64,000 nt of DNA from Myxococcota bacterium. GTDB lineage: Bacteria; Myxococcota_A; Polyangia; JAAYKL01. The stretch spans positions 1 through 64,000 of the forward strand of contig JASJCT010000042.1 of assembly GCA_030065855.1 (NCBI GenBank). Direction: 5' to 3'. The position numbers were made by a program, and so were the translations under genes. Positions 53,306 through 63,412 of this stretch are shown here, piece after piece. The notes under the pieces were generated by a model. It did not search any database and was not told the origin of the DNA. It worked only from the letters and a program-made list of their open reading frames with translations. How positions within the stretch are numbered: position 1 is the stretch's first letter; every line of letters begins with the position of its first letter.

Positions 53306-54124
53306 TTAATAACCCCGCACGGCTTTGAGTATCGCCAGCATTTCTGGATGGATGATCGCGTTTGAAGCAACTATCCAGCCCTCCTCGATATTGACGGGTC
53401 CTCCCGTGTAGTCGGTAGTGTGTCCGCCTGCCTCCTGAACCAACACAATGCCAGCGGCAATATCCCAGGGGTAGAGTTTGGGTTCCCAAAACCCATCGTA
53501 GATGCCGCGGGCAACAAAGGCCAGGTCGATCGCTGCCACGCCACATCGCCGAATGCCCTGGGCGCGCTTCATAAAGGCGATGAATTCTTTTGTATTGTCG
53601 TCTGCCACGCGCTGTCTGTCGTAGGGAAACCCGGTGGCGAGGAGGGAAGCGTTGATGCGGGGCGTGCTGGACACGCGGACCGGCTCGCCGTTTAAAAAGG
53701 CACCGCCGCCGCGTCGGGCCCACATGGTGAGCCCGAGTGCAGGCATTTCCACCACCCCGGCGACGAGAGCCCCCTCGTCTTCCAGGCCAATGGACACGGC
53801 AAAAAACAGATGCCCGTGCAGAAAATTCGTCGTGCCGTCCAGGGGATCGACGATCCACCGCTGCGCCTTATCGGTCCCGCCATCGCCCTGTCCCGCGTGT
53901 TCGCTCTCCTCTGCGAGCATGCCGATGTAGGGAAATCGCGCCTCGAGGCGCTCCCGAATGAGGGTCTCAGCGCGCAGGTCGTACTGGGTCACCAGGTCGA
54001 TGGCGCCTTTGAAGGTCACTTGTTTCGGCTTTGTAAGCCCTTCGAGGAGGAGGGCCCCTGCCTCGCGCGCAACCCCCCTGGTTTCGCGCAGCAGTTCGTC
54101 GAGTTCTCGGTCTGTAAGGCTCAT
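53306..54124 (-). CDS. suhB: Inositol-1-monophosphatase family protein
   Basis: The 272-residue protein has the Mg-binding E-E-S near residue 65, D-P-L-D-G-T-T-N-F near 92, and the C-terminal W-D-I-A-A-G metal motif near 220. It dephosphorylates inositol monophosphate or similar sugars; in bacteria also known as SuhB. Its ATG overlaps the mpl stop by 4 nt, so translation is coupled. Confidence 0.9.
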   Translation of the reverse strand: MSLTDRELDELLRETRGVAREAGALLLEGLTKPKQVTFKGAIDLVTQYDLRAETLIRERLEARFPYIGMLAEESEHAGQGDGGTDKAQRWIVDPLDGTTNFLHGHLFFAVSIGLEDEGALVAGVVEMPALGLTMWARRGGGAFLNGEPVRVSSTPRINASLLATGFPYDRQRVADDNTKEFIAFMKRAQGIRRCGVAAIDLAFVARGIYDGFWEPKLYPWDIAAGIVLVQEAGGHTTDYTGGPVNIEEGWIVASNAIIHPEMLAILKAVRGY

Positions 54125-55548
54125 GACAATGCCTGTTTAAGCTGGGTTGCAAGCCCGCCAAAATCGCCGTTAGATAAAAGCACAACCCTGTCTCCGGGTG
54201 CTACCCAGTTGCGTATTTGGGTCAAGACATCATCGAGGGACCGTGCAGCCGTGGCCTGAATGCCGCGCGCTTGAATGTGGGATGCCAGCACATCGGTGTC
54301 GAGGCGGTCGGTTTCGGGCACGTTCCGACCGGGCGGCGCGATGATCACCTGGTCCGCGGCGTCGAACGCTCGCACATACGCCGCCTGGTGAATTGCGCGA
54401 CACGCCGTGGCCGAGCGCGGCTCAAAAACCGCCATAAGACGGCCCTTTACCCTTCTTTCTGGTTGGTACGCGAGGGCAGATAGGGTCTCGGCCACAGCTG
54501 TTGGATGATGTGCAAAGTCATCGTAAATGGTCACACCGCCGCCAGTGCTGATGATTTCCTGGCGCCGACGCACGCCCCGAAATGCTGGCAGCGCCCGCTT
54601 CAGTGTATCGAGCGGCACACCTGCGCCGAGATGGCAAAGCGCCACCGCGGCCAGGGTGTTGCGCAGGTTGTGCCGACCCGAGAGCGGGGTGGTCCACCTG
54701 CCGCTGGTCTCACTGCCTATCCGAAGGTCGAATGTCTGCTGACCTGTTATGACCGCTTCAACCTCAACTTCGATCGATACCGGATCCCCTTGCACCGCAT
54801 ATCGCACGACATTAGCCGATGCGTTGGACGCCAGGGCTGCGGCCACGGCATCTCCAGCGTAGAGCGCGAGCATACCAGAACGGGGCACCATCTCGATGAG
54901 CGCTGCAAAGGCTGCCTTGTATGCATCAAACGTGGGATAAATGTCAATATGGTCGTGTTCCACAGAAGTTATCACTGCACAATCAGGGGCATATGATAAA
55001 AATTTGGGAGTTTTCTCAAAATACGCGCTGTCGTATTCATCCCCCTCGATGACAAACCATTGACCGTTACCGAGGTGATATCCAGCTCGGAAATCCTCGA
55101 CCACGCCGCCGGCGAAAAAGGAGGGGTCTTTTCCCGCCTTTTGCAGCAAGAAGGCGGTTAAGGCCGTGGTCGTTGTTTTGCCATGGGTACCCGTTATGAC
55201 GATGGGGCGCTTTGAGCGCAGAAACAGGTCGCAGATGGCGCGCGGCATGGACGCAATGGCCAGGCCTCGCTGGTTCGCTGCCACTGCCTCTGGGTTGTCT
55301 TTGCGGCACACATTGCCAATGACCACCAGGTCGGGCCGATGGTCGAGGTTTGACGGCCGAAACCCCTGCATCACAGAGATGCCGAGGCGCCTGAGCACAT
55401 CGCTCATAGGTGGATACGCATGGATATCCGATCCAGTGACCACATATCCCCGCGCTGTCAGAAGCCCGGCCAAGGTTCCCATACCAGTGCCGCAGATGCC
55501 GATGAGGTGTACGGTGCCCGGCGGTTCAATCTTTACTTGTTGTGCCAA
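54121..55548 (-). CDS. mpl: UDP-N-acetylmuramate:tripeptide ligase Mpl
   Basis: Mpl attaches recycled murein tripeptide to UDP-MurNAc. The 475-residue Mur-ligase-fold protein has I-G-I-C-G-T-G-M-G near residue 16, V-T-G-T-H-G-K-T-T-T-T near 118, and E-G-D-E-Y-D-S-A-Y-F-E-K near 167. H-D-H-I-D-I-Y (about 198) and the C-terminal D-D-F-A-H-H-P-T-A motif follow. The G-D-E-Y-D-S-A-Y signature distinguishes Mpl from MurC. It opens the operon with suhB. Confidence 0.93.
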   Translation of the reverse strand: MAQQVKIEPPGTVHLIGICGTGMGTLAGLLTARGYVVTGSDIHAYPPMSDVLRRLGISVMQGFRPSNLDHRPDLVVIGNVCRKDNPEAVAANQRGLAIASMPRAICDLFLRSKRPIVITGTHGKTTTTALTAFLLQKAGKDPSFFAGGVVEDFRAGYHLGNGQWFVIEGDEYDSAYFEKTPKFLSYAPDCAVITSVEHDHIDIYPTFDAYKAAFAALIEMVPRSGMLALYAGDAVAAALASNASANVVRYAVQGDPVSIEVEVEAVITGQQTFDLRIGSETSGRWTTPLSGRHNLRNTLAAVALCHLGAGVPLDTLKRALPAFRGVRRRQEIISTGGGVTIYDDFAHHPTAVAETLSALAYQPERRVKGRLMAVFEPRSATACRAIHQAAYVRAFDAADQVIIAPPGRNVPETDRLDTDVLASHIQARGIQATAARSLDDVLTQIRNWVAPGDRVVLLSNGDFGGLATQLKQALS

Positions 55549-55618
55549 CCATTCCCCTTTTTTGCGGTTTTAACGTTCTAATTATCTAAAAATCTAGTAA
55601 AATAAATAGGATTGGTAA

Positions 55619-56851
55619 ATGGTGACACATCGAAAAAAAAATACCTCACATCATTTTATGAGCCGCAGTTGGTTTCTTGGGGGCGTCCTTCTATTCACGG
55701 CAATGCCGATTCAAAGTAGAGCTGAGGCAGCGGCGAACCAAGAGAAATGCAGCGCCGCGTTCTGCCTCTTTATTGAACACGACATGACGCTTACAACAGA
55801 GGCGAACCTGCTGGCTGAAACCCTTCGGCTGCGCCTGTGCAAACGTAGTGTGGCCGTGCTCCTATCCTCCGCAAAGCCCCCCAGCCCTCCCATCGAAGGA
55901 CCGGATCCGGATCGAAATGCACCGATCCAAGCTGAAGCACAGACCATACCCAATCATAACGGCTGTCCAAACGGTATGTCACCGGCCACTCATAAAACAG
56001 ACGCTTGGTGGGTCGTCCACCTCACGGCCACATCGCCTGAGGAAATTCTGGTGGCAGTCGATTATCTCGAAGGGGAGAGCGATGAAGATCTCATCCGCGA
56101 GCTGCCAAAAGGCCCGGACCCGAGTGCGACCGCGTGGACCATAGCCCTCATGATCGAGGAGGTGATTCGCCCCTACTTGGATTCAAAAACCGAGCAGACC
56201 CCCCTGGGTGCTGGCCTGGCCATCGTGGAGCCGCCGGCTGTGGGTGGCGTGGCCATGCCCAGGTCAAAAAGAACCCAGGCCATCCCGTCCCTGCGCTATT
56301 TATCGGCAGGGTTTGAATTGGCATACTTGGGCGTAGGAGAGACGCAGATCAGCGATTTGCTGGCCGGACCCCAGGCGTCGATTCAGGGATTGCTCGGCCC
56401 CAGGTTTGTGGCTGCCTTTAGTGCGGGTTGGATCGGTACGGGCCGCTTTGATATTAAAATCCCCGACACTACCGAACGGGTCGAGCTGACCGTGAGCCAC
56501 GTTCCGCTGAATCTGATGTTCGGGTTTGCAGCCATATCCCGAGCCCGATGGCACCTGACCATTTTATCTGGATTGTCCACCGGGTTTTCTATCTATCGCG
56601 TTTCGGTCGCCTCCCTGAACCGGCAACACACCTACATGTACTTCGATCCCTGGGTACAGGCGCGCGTTGAGGCATCCTATCGCATTTACGGCCCACTCGG
56701 CGTGTATATGAACGGCGGCGTTGGTGTTCCCCTGATACGGGAAGTGATGGCAGATTCGATCGGGGTGGAGATATACCGCCAGCATTGTGTATTGCCGATT
56801 GTCGGGTTAGGATTGCAATTGTGGATTGAAAAAAATGTCTCTCATCTCTAA
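55619..56851 (+). CDS. Secreted or outer-membrane protein of unknown function
   Basis: The 410-residue protein has an N-terminal signal-like segment (about 15-35), a mixed region, and a C-terminal part from about 220 with alternating hydrophobic strands ending H-C-V-L-P-I-V-G-L-G-L-Q-L-W-I, suggestive of a beta-barrel. I do not recognise a family. It overlaps and is co-transcribed with an ECF sigma factor and a FecR-like protein, so it may be the membrane partner of that signalling unit. AGGA precedes the ATG by about 10 nt. Confidence 0.6.
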   Translation: MVTHRKKNTSHHFMSRSWFLGGVLLFTAMPIQSRAEAAANQEKCSAAFCLFIEHDMTLTTEANLLAETLRLRLCKRSVAVLLSSAKPPSPPIEGPDPDRNAPIQAEAQTIPNHNGCPNGMSPATHKTDAWWVVHLTATSPEEILVAVDYLEGESDEDLIRELPKGPDPSATAWTIALMIEEVIRPYLDSKTEQTPLGAGLAIVEPPAVGGVAMPRSKRTQAIPSLRYLSAGFELAYLGVGETQISDLLAGPQASIQGLLGPRFVAAFSAGWIGTGRFDIKIPDTTERVELTVSHVPLNLMFGFAAISRARWHLTILSGLSTGFSIYRVSVASLNRQHTYMYFDPWVQARVEASYRIYGPLGVYMNGGVGVPLIREVMADSIGVEIYRQHCVLPIVGLGLQLWIEKNVSHL

Positions 56852-57542
56852 TAAACCGTTTCATAAATCCAAGGGGCAAGGTGCGACTAATACTAGGGAG
56901 CACAATTCAAAGGGTGCTGCATTTAGTGGAGAAAAGCCCGTGCAGATTGGTATCTTAGAGAGAATCGGCATTGCCCCGGCCCAGTCCACCAAGGCCGATC
57001 GAATGAGAACCATCGTGGCCCGATGCCAGGAGGGAGACGAAGACGGATATAGAGCCCTGTTCGAGGAGTGCGTTGACGGCGTCTATCGACACCTGAGCCT
57101 ATTGCTCGGCCCTGGGGCGGATGTGGACGACCTGATACAACTTGTTTTTCTTAATGTTTTCAATTCTTTAGGTCGATTTCGTGGGCGATCAGCATTCACT
57201 ACCTGGCTGTTTCGCATTACAGTAAACGTGGCCAGACAGGAAATTCGATCTCGCAAGCGATACCGTCGACTCGGTACAGCGGTTAATGATGCGAGCAAAG
57301 TTCAGCCTCAATTTGTCGATTATAACCCTGAACAGCGACTGAACATTGAGCAACAAATATATGAAGTTCTAGACCAATTAACCCTAAAGAAGCGAGAAAC
57401 CTTCATCTTATACACATATGAAGGGTATTCCCTGGAGGAAATCGCAGAGCTACTGGGGTCGTCTGTTTCGACAGTGGGATCCCGGTTGCAGTCCGCTCGC
57501 AGGGAAATTGTAAAGATTTTGGCTAAGGAGAAGAAACAATGA
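56835..57542 (+). CDS. ECF-type RNA polymerase sigma factor
   Basis: The product has sigma region 2 (D-V-D-D-L-I-Q-L-V-F-L-N-V-F near 100, F-R-G-R-S-A-F-T-T-W-L near 118) and region 4 (Y-E-G-Y-S-L-E-E-I-A-E-L-L-G-S-S-V-S-T-V near 200). It overlaps the gene at 55619 by 17 nt from ATG 56835. GTG 56940, with GGAG 8 nt upstream, would give a more usual 200-residue protein. The next gene, an anti-sigma protein with zinc-finger/FecR parts, overlaps its stop (ATGA). Confidence 0.88.
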   Translation: MSLISNKPFHKSKGQGATNTREHNSKGAAFSGEKPVQIGILERIGIAPAQSTKADRMRTIVARCQEGDEDGYRALFEECVDGVYRHLSLLLGPGADVDDLIQLVFLNVFNSLGRFRGRSAFTTWLFRITVNVARQEIRSRKRYRRLGTAVNDASKVQPQFVDYNPEQRLNIEQQIYEVLDQLTLKKRETFILYTYEGYSLEEIAELLGSSVSTVGSRLQSARREIVKILAKEKKQ

Positions 57543-59542
57543 GGCGGGGCTCGGTCGAATGCCGGACCGTTAGGCGCGATATGCTTCGGCGTGCCGATAT
57601 CGGCGCTGTTCAACGCGCGCGGTTGGACGTTCATCTCAAGCGCTGCCCAGCCTGCCGAGAGATCGCTCGGCATTTTGAGCTGATCGAGGCTGGGGCCAAC
57701 GAGATTTCGTACCTCGATAAAAGCCAAAAGCAAGCGATTTATAACCGATTGATCCCGGTTGTGAACGAAAAGACCAACCGATCGCAAATACGTCCAGTTG
57801 CAAGGCGAGCCCCAACTAGGTGGTCGCTTGGACTCGCGCTTGGGGCAGCGGGTGCGGTCGCGGTTTTGGCCGGAATGCTCGTATTCCCTCGGGTAATGAC
57901 CGAGCCGGCAACCCAACCGTCAGATGGGGCAAATACTACTGAATCTATGGCCCTACCGCGGGTTGTCTACAAGGGTCTTATCGATCGCCACGAAGGAACG
58001 GTCCACGTCAACAGCGACGCCACATTGGGAAAAGGACACTTCAAGGTGGCAACGGGCACGCGCGTCTCGGTCTCCAAAGACGCCCGATTCAGCTTTCGCA
58101 TCGGTTCGATCGCCCGGGTGGCCATGTTTGGCGAGACCCAGTGGGAGATCACATCGGCCACTGATACGTATGTTGCCATGAACCTCGAGGCGGGTCGCGT
58201 TGCCGTGGACTTTGACGGCGCCCTCGGGAAAGTAATGGAAATTAAGACGCCCGACACACTGGTTCGGGTCAAAGGAACGGTTTTCACCGTCGAGGTACAG
58301 CCCCAGGGCAAGACCCGGGTCGGTGTGCTAGAGGGGCGCGTCGAGGTGGTTGCGCTCAGTGGCGAGCCACGAACCGTCAATGTCGCCAGCGGAGAGTTGG
58401 TTGCCCTGCCCGGCGATGGATCTCTGCTCCTGCTTTCTGATGACCACCGACGCCTGGCTGCCGAAATGCACACTGCGTTGCGATATCCCGAAGAGTTAAC
58501 CCGGCTGGTTCGGTTCGACGGTAGCCCTGAAAGAGTGAAAGTCGAAGTAGACGGCCGGGTGGTCGGGACAACCCCGCTGGCCGTGCGCCTGCCTTCGGGC
58601 CCGTTCACCTATCGCTTGACATCCCCTGGCATGGATCCGGTGGTCGGCAGCGTCTCTGACCGGGCAGATAGTGGAAAAATAGAATTTAACATGGCGCCCA
58701 AAGTTATGTTTGAGGCAATCCCCGAGCCAAACGTGCCAGTCTCCGCATCTAAAAGAAGGGGATTCAGCCGCAACAAGGCATCGGCACGGACCAGCGCCGC
58801 CACACAGTGGAACCTCTTCAAGCGCGCCCGGGCTGCAATGGCGGCCGGGGATATTCCGTACGCGATCGGACTGCTCGAACGCGCTCTCGAAACCCTGAAC
58901 GGCCGCCGATTGGTCAATGGCCTGTCCCTGCTCGCAGAATGCTATGCCGCGTCTGGACAGTATGCCAAGGCAGCGTCTACGTTTGACCGAATTGTCGAAA
59001 AAGTACCTGGTTCGACCATTGCCCAGAACGCCCGCTACGAAGTGGGTCGGCTGTCCATGGATCAGCTCGGGGATCTGTCCCGGGCGCGGGCAGCGTTCAC
59101 CGCGTATGTGGCGTCGCCTCGGGGGGGAGCCCTGCGGGAGGAAGCGTACTACTCACTCTGCGAACTCGACGGGCGGGAGAGCGCCCATCGGGATGCCTTG
59201 CATTGCTTCAATCAATTCCTCAGAACCTTTCCCGGCGGTATCTACGAGCCAGAAGCTCGGTTATGGCGCGGTGCCCTCCACCAGGATATGAGTAAGAGCT
59301 GGGGAGATGCAGAGCGGGATTTGCTGGCGTTTATTCAGGCCAAACCCCGACATCCCCGCGTGGATGAAGCCCGGTATCGGGTCGTGCTCGGTCGATACCA
59401 GTCAAACGACCGCCGCGGTGCCATGCGAATGATCGACGAATACCTGCGCAAGCACCCGGCCGGTCAGTACCGGGTCCGCGTCCAACGGCTCAAGCGGGCA
59501 GTGATGGATCCCACGTTCTCCCTGACATCGGGCAACAAGTAG
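57539..59542 (+). CDS. Anti-sigma/FecR-domain protein with PEGA and TPR parts
   Basis: The 667-residue protein starts with a short putative anti-sigma zinc finger (H-L-K-R-C-P-A-C-R-E, about 25-40). One membrane helix is at about 98-118. A FecR domain is at about 160-280 (T-R-V-S-V-S, V-R-V-K-G-T-V-F-T-V-E-V), a PEGA-like strand segment near 320-380 and C-terminal TPR repeats (about 420-640). It likely holds the ECF factor in check and senses an envelope signal. It begins within the sigma gene's stop codon. Confidence 0.85.
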   Translation: MRRGSVECRTVRRDMLRRADIGAVQRARLDVHLKRCPACREIARHFELIEAGANEISYLDKSQKQAIYNRLIPVVNEKTNRSQIRPVARRAPTRWSLGLALGAAGAVAVLAGMLVFPRVMTEPATQPSDGANTTESMALPRVVYKGLIDRHEGTVHVNSDATLGKGHFKVATGTRVSVSKDARFSFRIGSIARVAMFGETQWEITSATDTYVAMNLEAGRVAVDFDGALGKVMEIKTPDTLVRVKGTVFTVEVQPQGKTRVGVLEGRVEVVALSGEPRTVNVASGELVALPGDGSLLLLSDDHRRLAAEMHTALRYPEELTRLVRFDGSPERVKVEVDGRVVGTTPLAVRLPSGPFTYRLTSPGMDPVVGSVSDRADSGKIEFNMAPKVMFEAIPEPNVPVSASKRRGFSRNKASARTSAATQWNLFKRARAAMAAGDIPYAIGLLERALETLNGRRLVNGLSLLAECYAASGQYAKAASTFDRIVEKVPGSTIAQNARYEVGRLSMDQLGDLSRARAAFTAYVASPRGGALREEAYYSLCELDGRESAHRDALHCFNQFLRTFPGGIYEPEARLWRGALHQDMSKSWGDAERDLLAFIQAKPRHPRVDEARYRVVLGRYQSNDRRGAMRMIDEYLRKHPAGQYRVRVQRLKRAVMDPTFSLTSGNK

Positions 59543-59616
59543 CCCCCTCCCTTAGGCCATATGTGATCAAATAGGCGAGATTCCTTGCAGCTGATTGTGG
59601 TAAGCACGTCTTTGTC

Positions 59617-62277
59617 ATGTTTACCCATCCCTATGCGCCATTCCTCCTCCAGGTCGAGCGCCCCGGGCGTTATGTGGGCGGAGAATTCGGCGCGGTAAAG
59701 ACCCCCTCGGCCGCGGATCTCCGCCTTTTACTGGCATTTCCAGATATCTATGAAATCGGGATGAGCCACATGGGGATTAGCATCCTCTATGAGATTGTGA
59801 ACGGGCTTCCCGGGTTATCTGCAGAAAGGGTTTTCATGCCCTGGCCGGATCTGGAGGCTGCGTTAACTCGACATGGGGTGCCCCTCGTGTCCCTGGAGTC
59901 GGCCAGTCCCCTGAGGGATTTCGACATTGTCGGATTCTCCCTTCAATACGAGCTTTGCTATACCAACATGCTGGCAATGCTGGCCCTGGGGGGGATTCCC
60001 AGGCGCGCTGACGCCCGACAGGCCGGCGATCCCCTGGTGATTGTGGGCGGCCCGGTAGCGACCCACGCAGAACCCATTGCTCCTTTTGTCGACCTCTGCC
60101 TCGTGGGGGATGGGGAACAGGCCCTGCCCGAGCTATTGAACCAGGCACTTGCCTGTAAAAAAAGAGGGCTCTCCCGCAGCCGCACGATCGAGCACCTGCA
60201 TGGATTGCCAGCTGTGTTTTCCCCAGGGCTGCTCGCGCGCAAATGGGATCTGGCCGCCCAGCGCATGGTCGTTAGTAAACCCCCAGGGCCCACTGCCCGG
60301 CGAGCCCGGGTGGACGCGCTCGGTCACCATCCCACCGGGTTCGGCCCTGTCCCGACTGTGCAAGCCGTGTTCGACAGGTACAGCATCGAAGTGGCCCGGG
60401 GATGCACGGCTGGGTGTCGCTTCTGCCAGGCTGGATTCCTCAATCGTCCCGTACGAGAAAGAGATGCGCAGGCCACCTTGCAGTCGGCCCTGCGGGCGAT
60501 CCGCTGCCTCGGGTCTGATGAAATATCCCTGGCTGCCCTATCCACGGCCGATCACAGCGATATTGGGCCGATGGTTTCAAGCCTCGGTCAGACCCTCACG
60601 CCAGAGCGGGTCTCTCTTTCAGTCCCCTCCCTGCGGGCCTATGGGCTCCCCGATGACGTGGTCGAGGTACTCAGTCGCCTGCGGGCAGGTACCATCACCC
60701 TGGCCCCGGAAGCTGGTACCCAGCGGCTTCGGGATGTGATCAATAAAAATGTCACAGAGGCCGATCTATTGGACGCTGCTGCCCGGTTCTTCGACGGGGG
60801 CTTCACGCGGATGAAGCTCTACTTCATGATCGGCCTGCCGAGCGAGACAGACGCGGACGTGGGGGCCATCATCGATCTGGCCAAGCAGCTCTGCACCTTG
60901 GGTCAAAAGCGCTTGCGCGGACGGCGGCCGCGGGTTGTGGTCTCGGTCTCGACCTTTGTGCCAAAGCCGTTTACCCCGTTCGAGCGGGATCCCATGATCG
61001 GCCTTGAAGAGATTCGCGCCAAGCATGCCCTGCTTAAAGACCTTGCCAAACGGGCGCGCATCGAGCTGCGCGTGCATGCGCCTGAATTATCTGTTCTCGA
61101 GGGTATCCTCAGCCGCGCTGATATCACCATCGCACCCCTACTCGAGCGGGCAGTGGATCAGGGCGCCCGCTTTGATGGGTGGACTGAGATGTTCAAGGCC
61201 TCGGTATGGGATCCCATCCTCGCCGATATCGATGTCCAGGCCATGTGCGATGAAATCCCACAGCAGGCCGGGGTGCCGTGGGATCACATCGACGTGGGCA
61301 TTGATCCAGCATTCCTCGCCTCAGAACGGCAGCGTGCACGTACCCACAAACCCACGCCCCAGTGCGGGAGATACACCCCCGAGAAAGGAGATCGCATCCA
61401 TACGATTTGCCATGGCTGCGGTATGGCCTGTCCCATGGCAGATCTGCCCCTGCAGATGCCGCGATCCATAATACAGAGCAGCACCCCATCTCGGCCGTCA
61501 GTGCCGGCCACGCGCGCGCCAAGGGCTTCGGCCATCATTAAGGACGCCGGGGCAATGCGATACAGGTTGTTTTTTGCCAAGTGGGGGAGACATGCATTTA
61601 TCGGGCATCTGGATACCATGCGACATATCGTCCGCAGCCTGCGCCGCGCAGGCCTCGACCTGGTCTACACCAGGGGGTTTCACCCCAAGCCCAAAATAGA
61701 GAGCGCACCACCCTTGCCGCTCGGTATTTCAGGGCTCTGCGAACCCTTGGACGTACAGTTCATCGACCCGCCCGGTGAAGCGGAGATCCTAGACCGACTC
61801 GGGCAAGCCGTGCCCCCGGACATGGCATTTGTCGCTGTTCAGGCGCTCGATCCGGGCGCACCGTCGCTCTCGAAACAGATCACCGGGGCCGAGTACATCG
61901 CCCTGGTTGCCGCACCTCGCAATTGGGTTGCACAGGGCATCGCGCATCTCCTCGCTGCCGAGTCACTGTTCGTCAATCGCACTAAAAAGCATCAGCTGAA
62001 GTCGGTCGACATTCGGCCGTTTTTAAAGAGCGCCTCGCTACTCGACACCGGCCTACAGGATCTCCACTTACCCACAGAAACAAATCGCATTGCGATTAAA
62101 TTTTTCATCAACATGCCCGGGTCTGGCACTGCCCGGCCCTTTGAAATCGCAACTGCCATCGTTCCCAATATGCCAGAGGATCCGTGGGTGGTGCGCACCC
62201 GGATAGCACTGCGCCATTCCGACACGTCCACAACTCATAAAATATGTACGCATCAAGTTGAAAAACTGCCTATCTAA
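59617..62277 (+). CDS. Radical SAM protein with B12-type N-domain and fused DUF2344
   Basis: The 886-residue protein combines an N-terminal cobalamin-binding-like domain, a radical SAM core (C263-x3-C267-x2-C270 in C-T-A-G-C-R-F-C), a C-x2-C-x3-C-rich linker (near 605), and a C-terminal DUF2344 domain from about 650 (R-Y-R-L-F-F-A-K-W-G-R, T-R-G-F-H-P-K-P-K). The two parts correspond to TIGR03960 and TIGR03936, often encoded separately next to ribonuclease G or ribosomal genes. The reaction is not established. ATG 59617 is chosen; no ribosome site is strong. Confidence 0.88.
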   Translation: MFTHPYAPFLLQVERPGRYVGGEFGAVKTPSAADLRLLLAFPDIYEIGMSHMGISILYEIVNGLPGLSAERVFMPWPDLEAALTRHGVPLVSLESASPLRDFDIVGFSLQYELCYTNMLAMLALGGIPRRADARQAGDPLVIVGGPVATHAEPIAPFVDLCLVGDGEQALPELLNQALACKKRGLSRSRTIEHLHGLPAVFSPGLLARKWDLAAQRMVVSKPPGPTARRARVDALGHHPTGFGPVPTVQAVFDRYSIEVARGCTAGCRFCQAGFLNRPVRERDAQATLQSALRAIRCLGSDEISLAALSTADHSDIGPMVSSLGQTLTPERVSLSVPSLRAYGLPDDVVEVLSRLRAGTITLAPEAGTQRLRDVINKNVTEADLLDAAARFFDGGFTRMKLYFMIGLPSETDADVGAIIDLAKQLCTLGQKRLRGRRPRVVVSVSTFVPKPFTPFERDPMIGLEEIRAKHALLKDLAKRARIELRVHAPELSVLEGILSRADITIAPLLERAVDQGARFDGWTEMFKASVWDPILADIDVQAMCDEIPQQAGVPWDHIDVGIDPAFLASERQRARTHKPTPQCGRYTPEKGDRIHTICHGCGMACPMADLPLQMPRSIIQSSTPSRPSVPATRAPRASAIIKDAGAMRYRLFFAKWGRHAFIGHLDTMRHIVRSLRRAGLDLVYTRGFHPKPKIESAPPLPLGISGLCEPLDVQFIDPPGEAEILDRLGQAVPPDMAFVAVQALDPGAPSLSKQITGAEYIALVAAPRNWVAQGIAHLLAAESLFVNRTKKHQLKSVDIRPFLKSASLLDTGLQDLHLPTETNRIAIKFFINMPGSGTARPFEIATAIVPNMPEDPWVVRTRIALRHSDTSTTHKICTHQVEKLPI

Positions 62278-62356
62278 GTCAGACTTAGAGTATGCGAGAC
62301 GCGGTCGGCAGGCCGATTGAATCTGCTCGGAAGCGTTGTTGCAAAGGGGAGGCGCA

Positions 62357-63412
62357 ATGAAGTCAAAGTATAGAATATTGGCAGTTGACGACGATGCGCG
62401 AAATACAGATATCATGCATCGCCTCTTGGGCAGCAAGTATGACCTCAAGACCGCAAACTCAGGGGAAGAAGCCCTCGAAGTGATTCAACCGTTTCATCCG
62501 GATCTCGTGTTGTTGGATATCGTAATGACGGGTATTGACGGATACGAAACCTGCCGCAGCATCCGAGGTGATGCGCGGTTCAGGTTTACAAAGATCGTCC
62601 TGGTCTCTGGACAGGACTCTGTGGAGGAGCGACTCAAGGGATACGAGGTAGGGGCTGATGACTATGTAACAAAGCCCTTTGATTTTGAGGAATTAAAAGC
62701 CAAAGTAGAGGTGTTTTTAAGGCTCAAGCGCGCCGAGGAAGTGGATCAAATCAAGGGCGATCTCCTCACCCTGTTTTCCCATGAAACAAAAACCCCCCTT
62801 AGCGGTATCATCGGTCTTTCCGAGCTGCTCAAGGAGGATATGAGTCTCGGTGAGAACGCGCGAAACTGCGCAGGTCTCATCTACCAGAGCGGCAACCAGT
62901 TGTTGGAATTTGTTCGAAAAACCTCTTTTTTGTGCGAGCTCAAGACAGGGAAGAAGCTGCTAAAGCGATCCGAACCCGTGTCAGACCGCGTGCAAAAGGC
63001 AATTGCCGCAACGGCCAAGCTGCTGCCCCCTGAAGGCGAAGCCGTTTATAAAACAGAAATCCCAGAGGACCTCACGGTGACCGCGGATTGGGACATGCTC
63101 GACATGGTGCTCGGATACCTGCTGCACAATGCTGCAAAGTTCTCCCAAAACGGGGGTCCGGTCCAGGTTTCTGCCAAAGAAGAGGGCGGCGCGTGTGTCA
63201 TTCGGGTTGAGGACCAAGGAGCAGGCATTGATCCGCAATGGATGCATAGCATCTTCGATGAATTCGCGGTTCAAGACGTGACCCATCACCACCGGGGCCA
63301 GGGCTTGAGCCTGGCTATTGCCAAGCACGTGGTTGAACTCCACGACGGTGCGATCCGCGCAGACAGCACGCCTGGTAAAGGATCCACATTTACCATCCAA
63401 ATGCCGATCTAA
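62357..63412 (+). CDS. Receiver-histidine kinase hybrid protein
   Basis: The 351-residue soluble protein has a receiver domain first (about 1-125, phospho-Asp D54, K106), then a histidine-kinase core. The core has H142 in F-S-H-E-T-K-T-P-L-S-G, and an HATPase domain with N-A-A-K-F near 260 and D-Q-G-A-G-I near 295. No membrane or sensor domain is present, so input must come through the receiver. GGGGAGG lies about 5 nt upstream of ATG 62357. It stands alone. Confidence 0.88.
   Translation: MKSKYRILAVDDDARNTDIMHRLLGSKYDLKTANSGEEALEVIQPFHPDLVLLDIVMTGIDGYETCRSIRGDARFRFTKIVLVSGQDSVEERLKGYEVGADDYVTKPFDFEELKAKVEVFLRLKRAEEVDQIKGDLLTLFSHETKTPLSGIIGLSELLKEDMSLGENARNCAGLIYQSGNQLLEFVRKTSFLCELKTGKKLLKRSEPVSDRVQKAIAATAKLLPPEGEAVYKTEIPEDLTVTADWDMLDMVLGYLLHNAAKFSQNGGPVQVSAKEEGGACVIRVEDQGAGIDPQWMHSIFDEFAVQDVTHHHRGQGLSLAIAKHVVELHDGAIRADSTPGKGSTFTIQMPI

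Noticed and set aside
52929-53858. Minus-strand 309-residue frame across the phosphatase end and suhB
   Set aside because: It overlaps two well-supported genes and has Arg/Gly/His-rich composition typical of a shadow.
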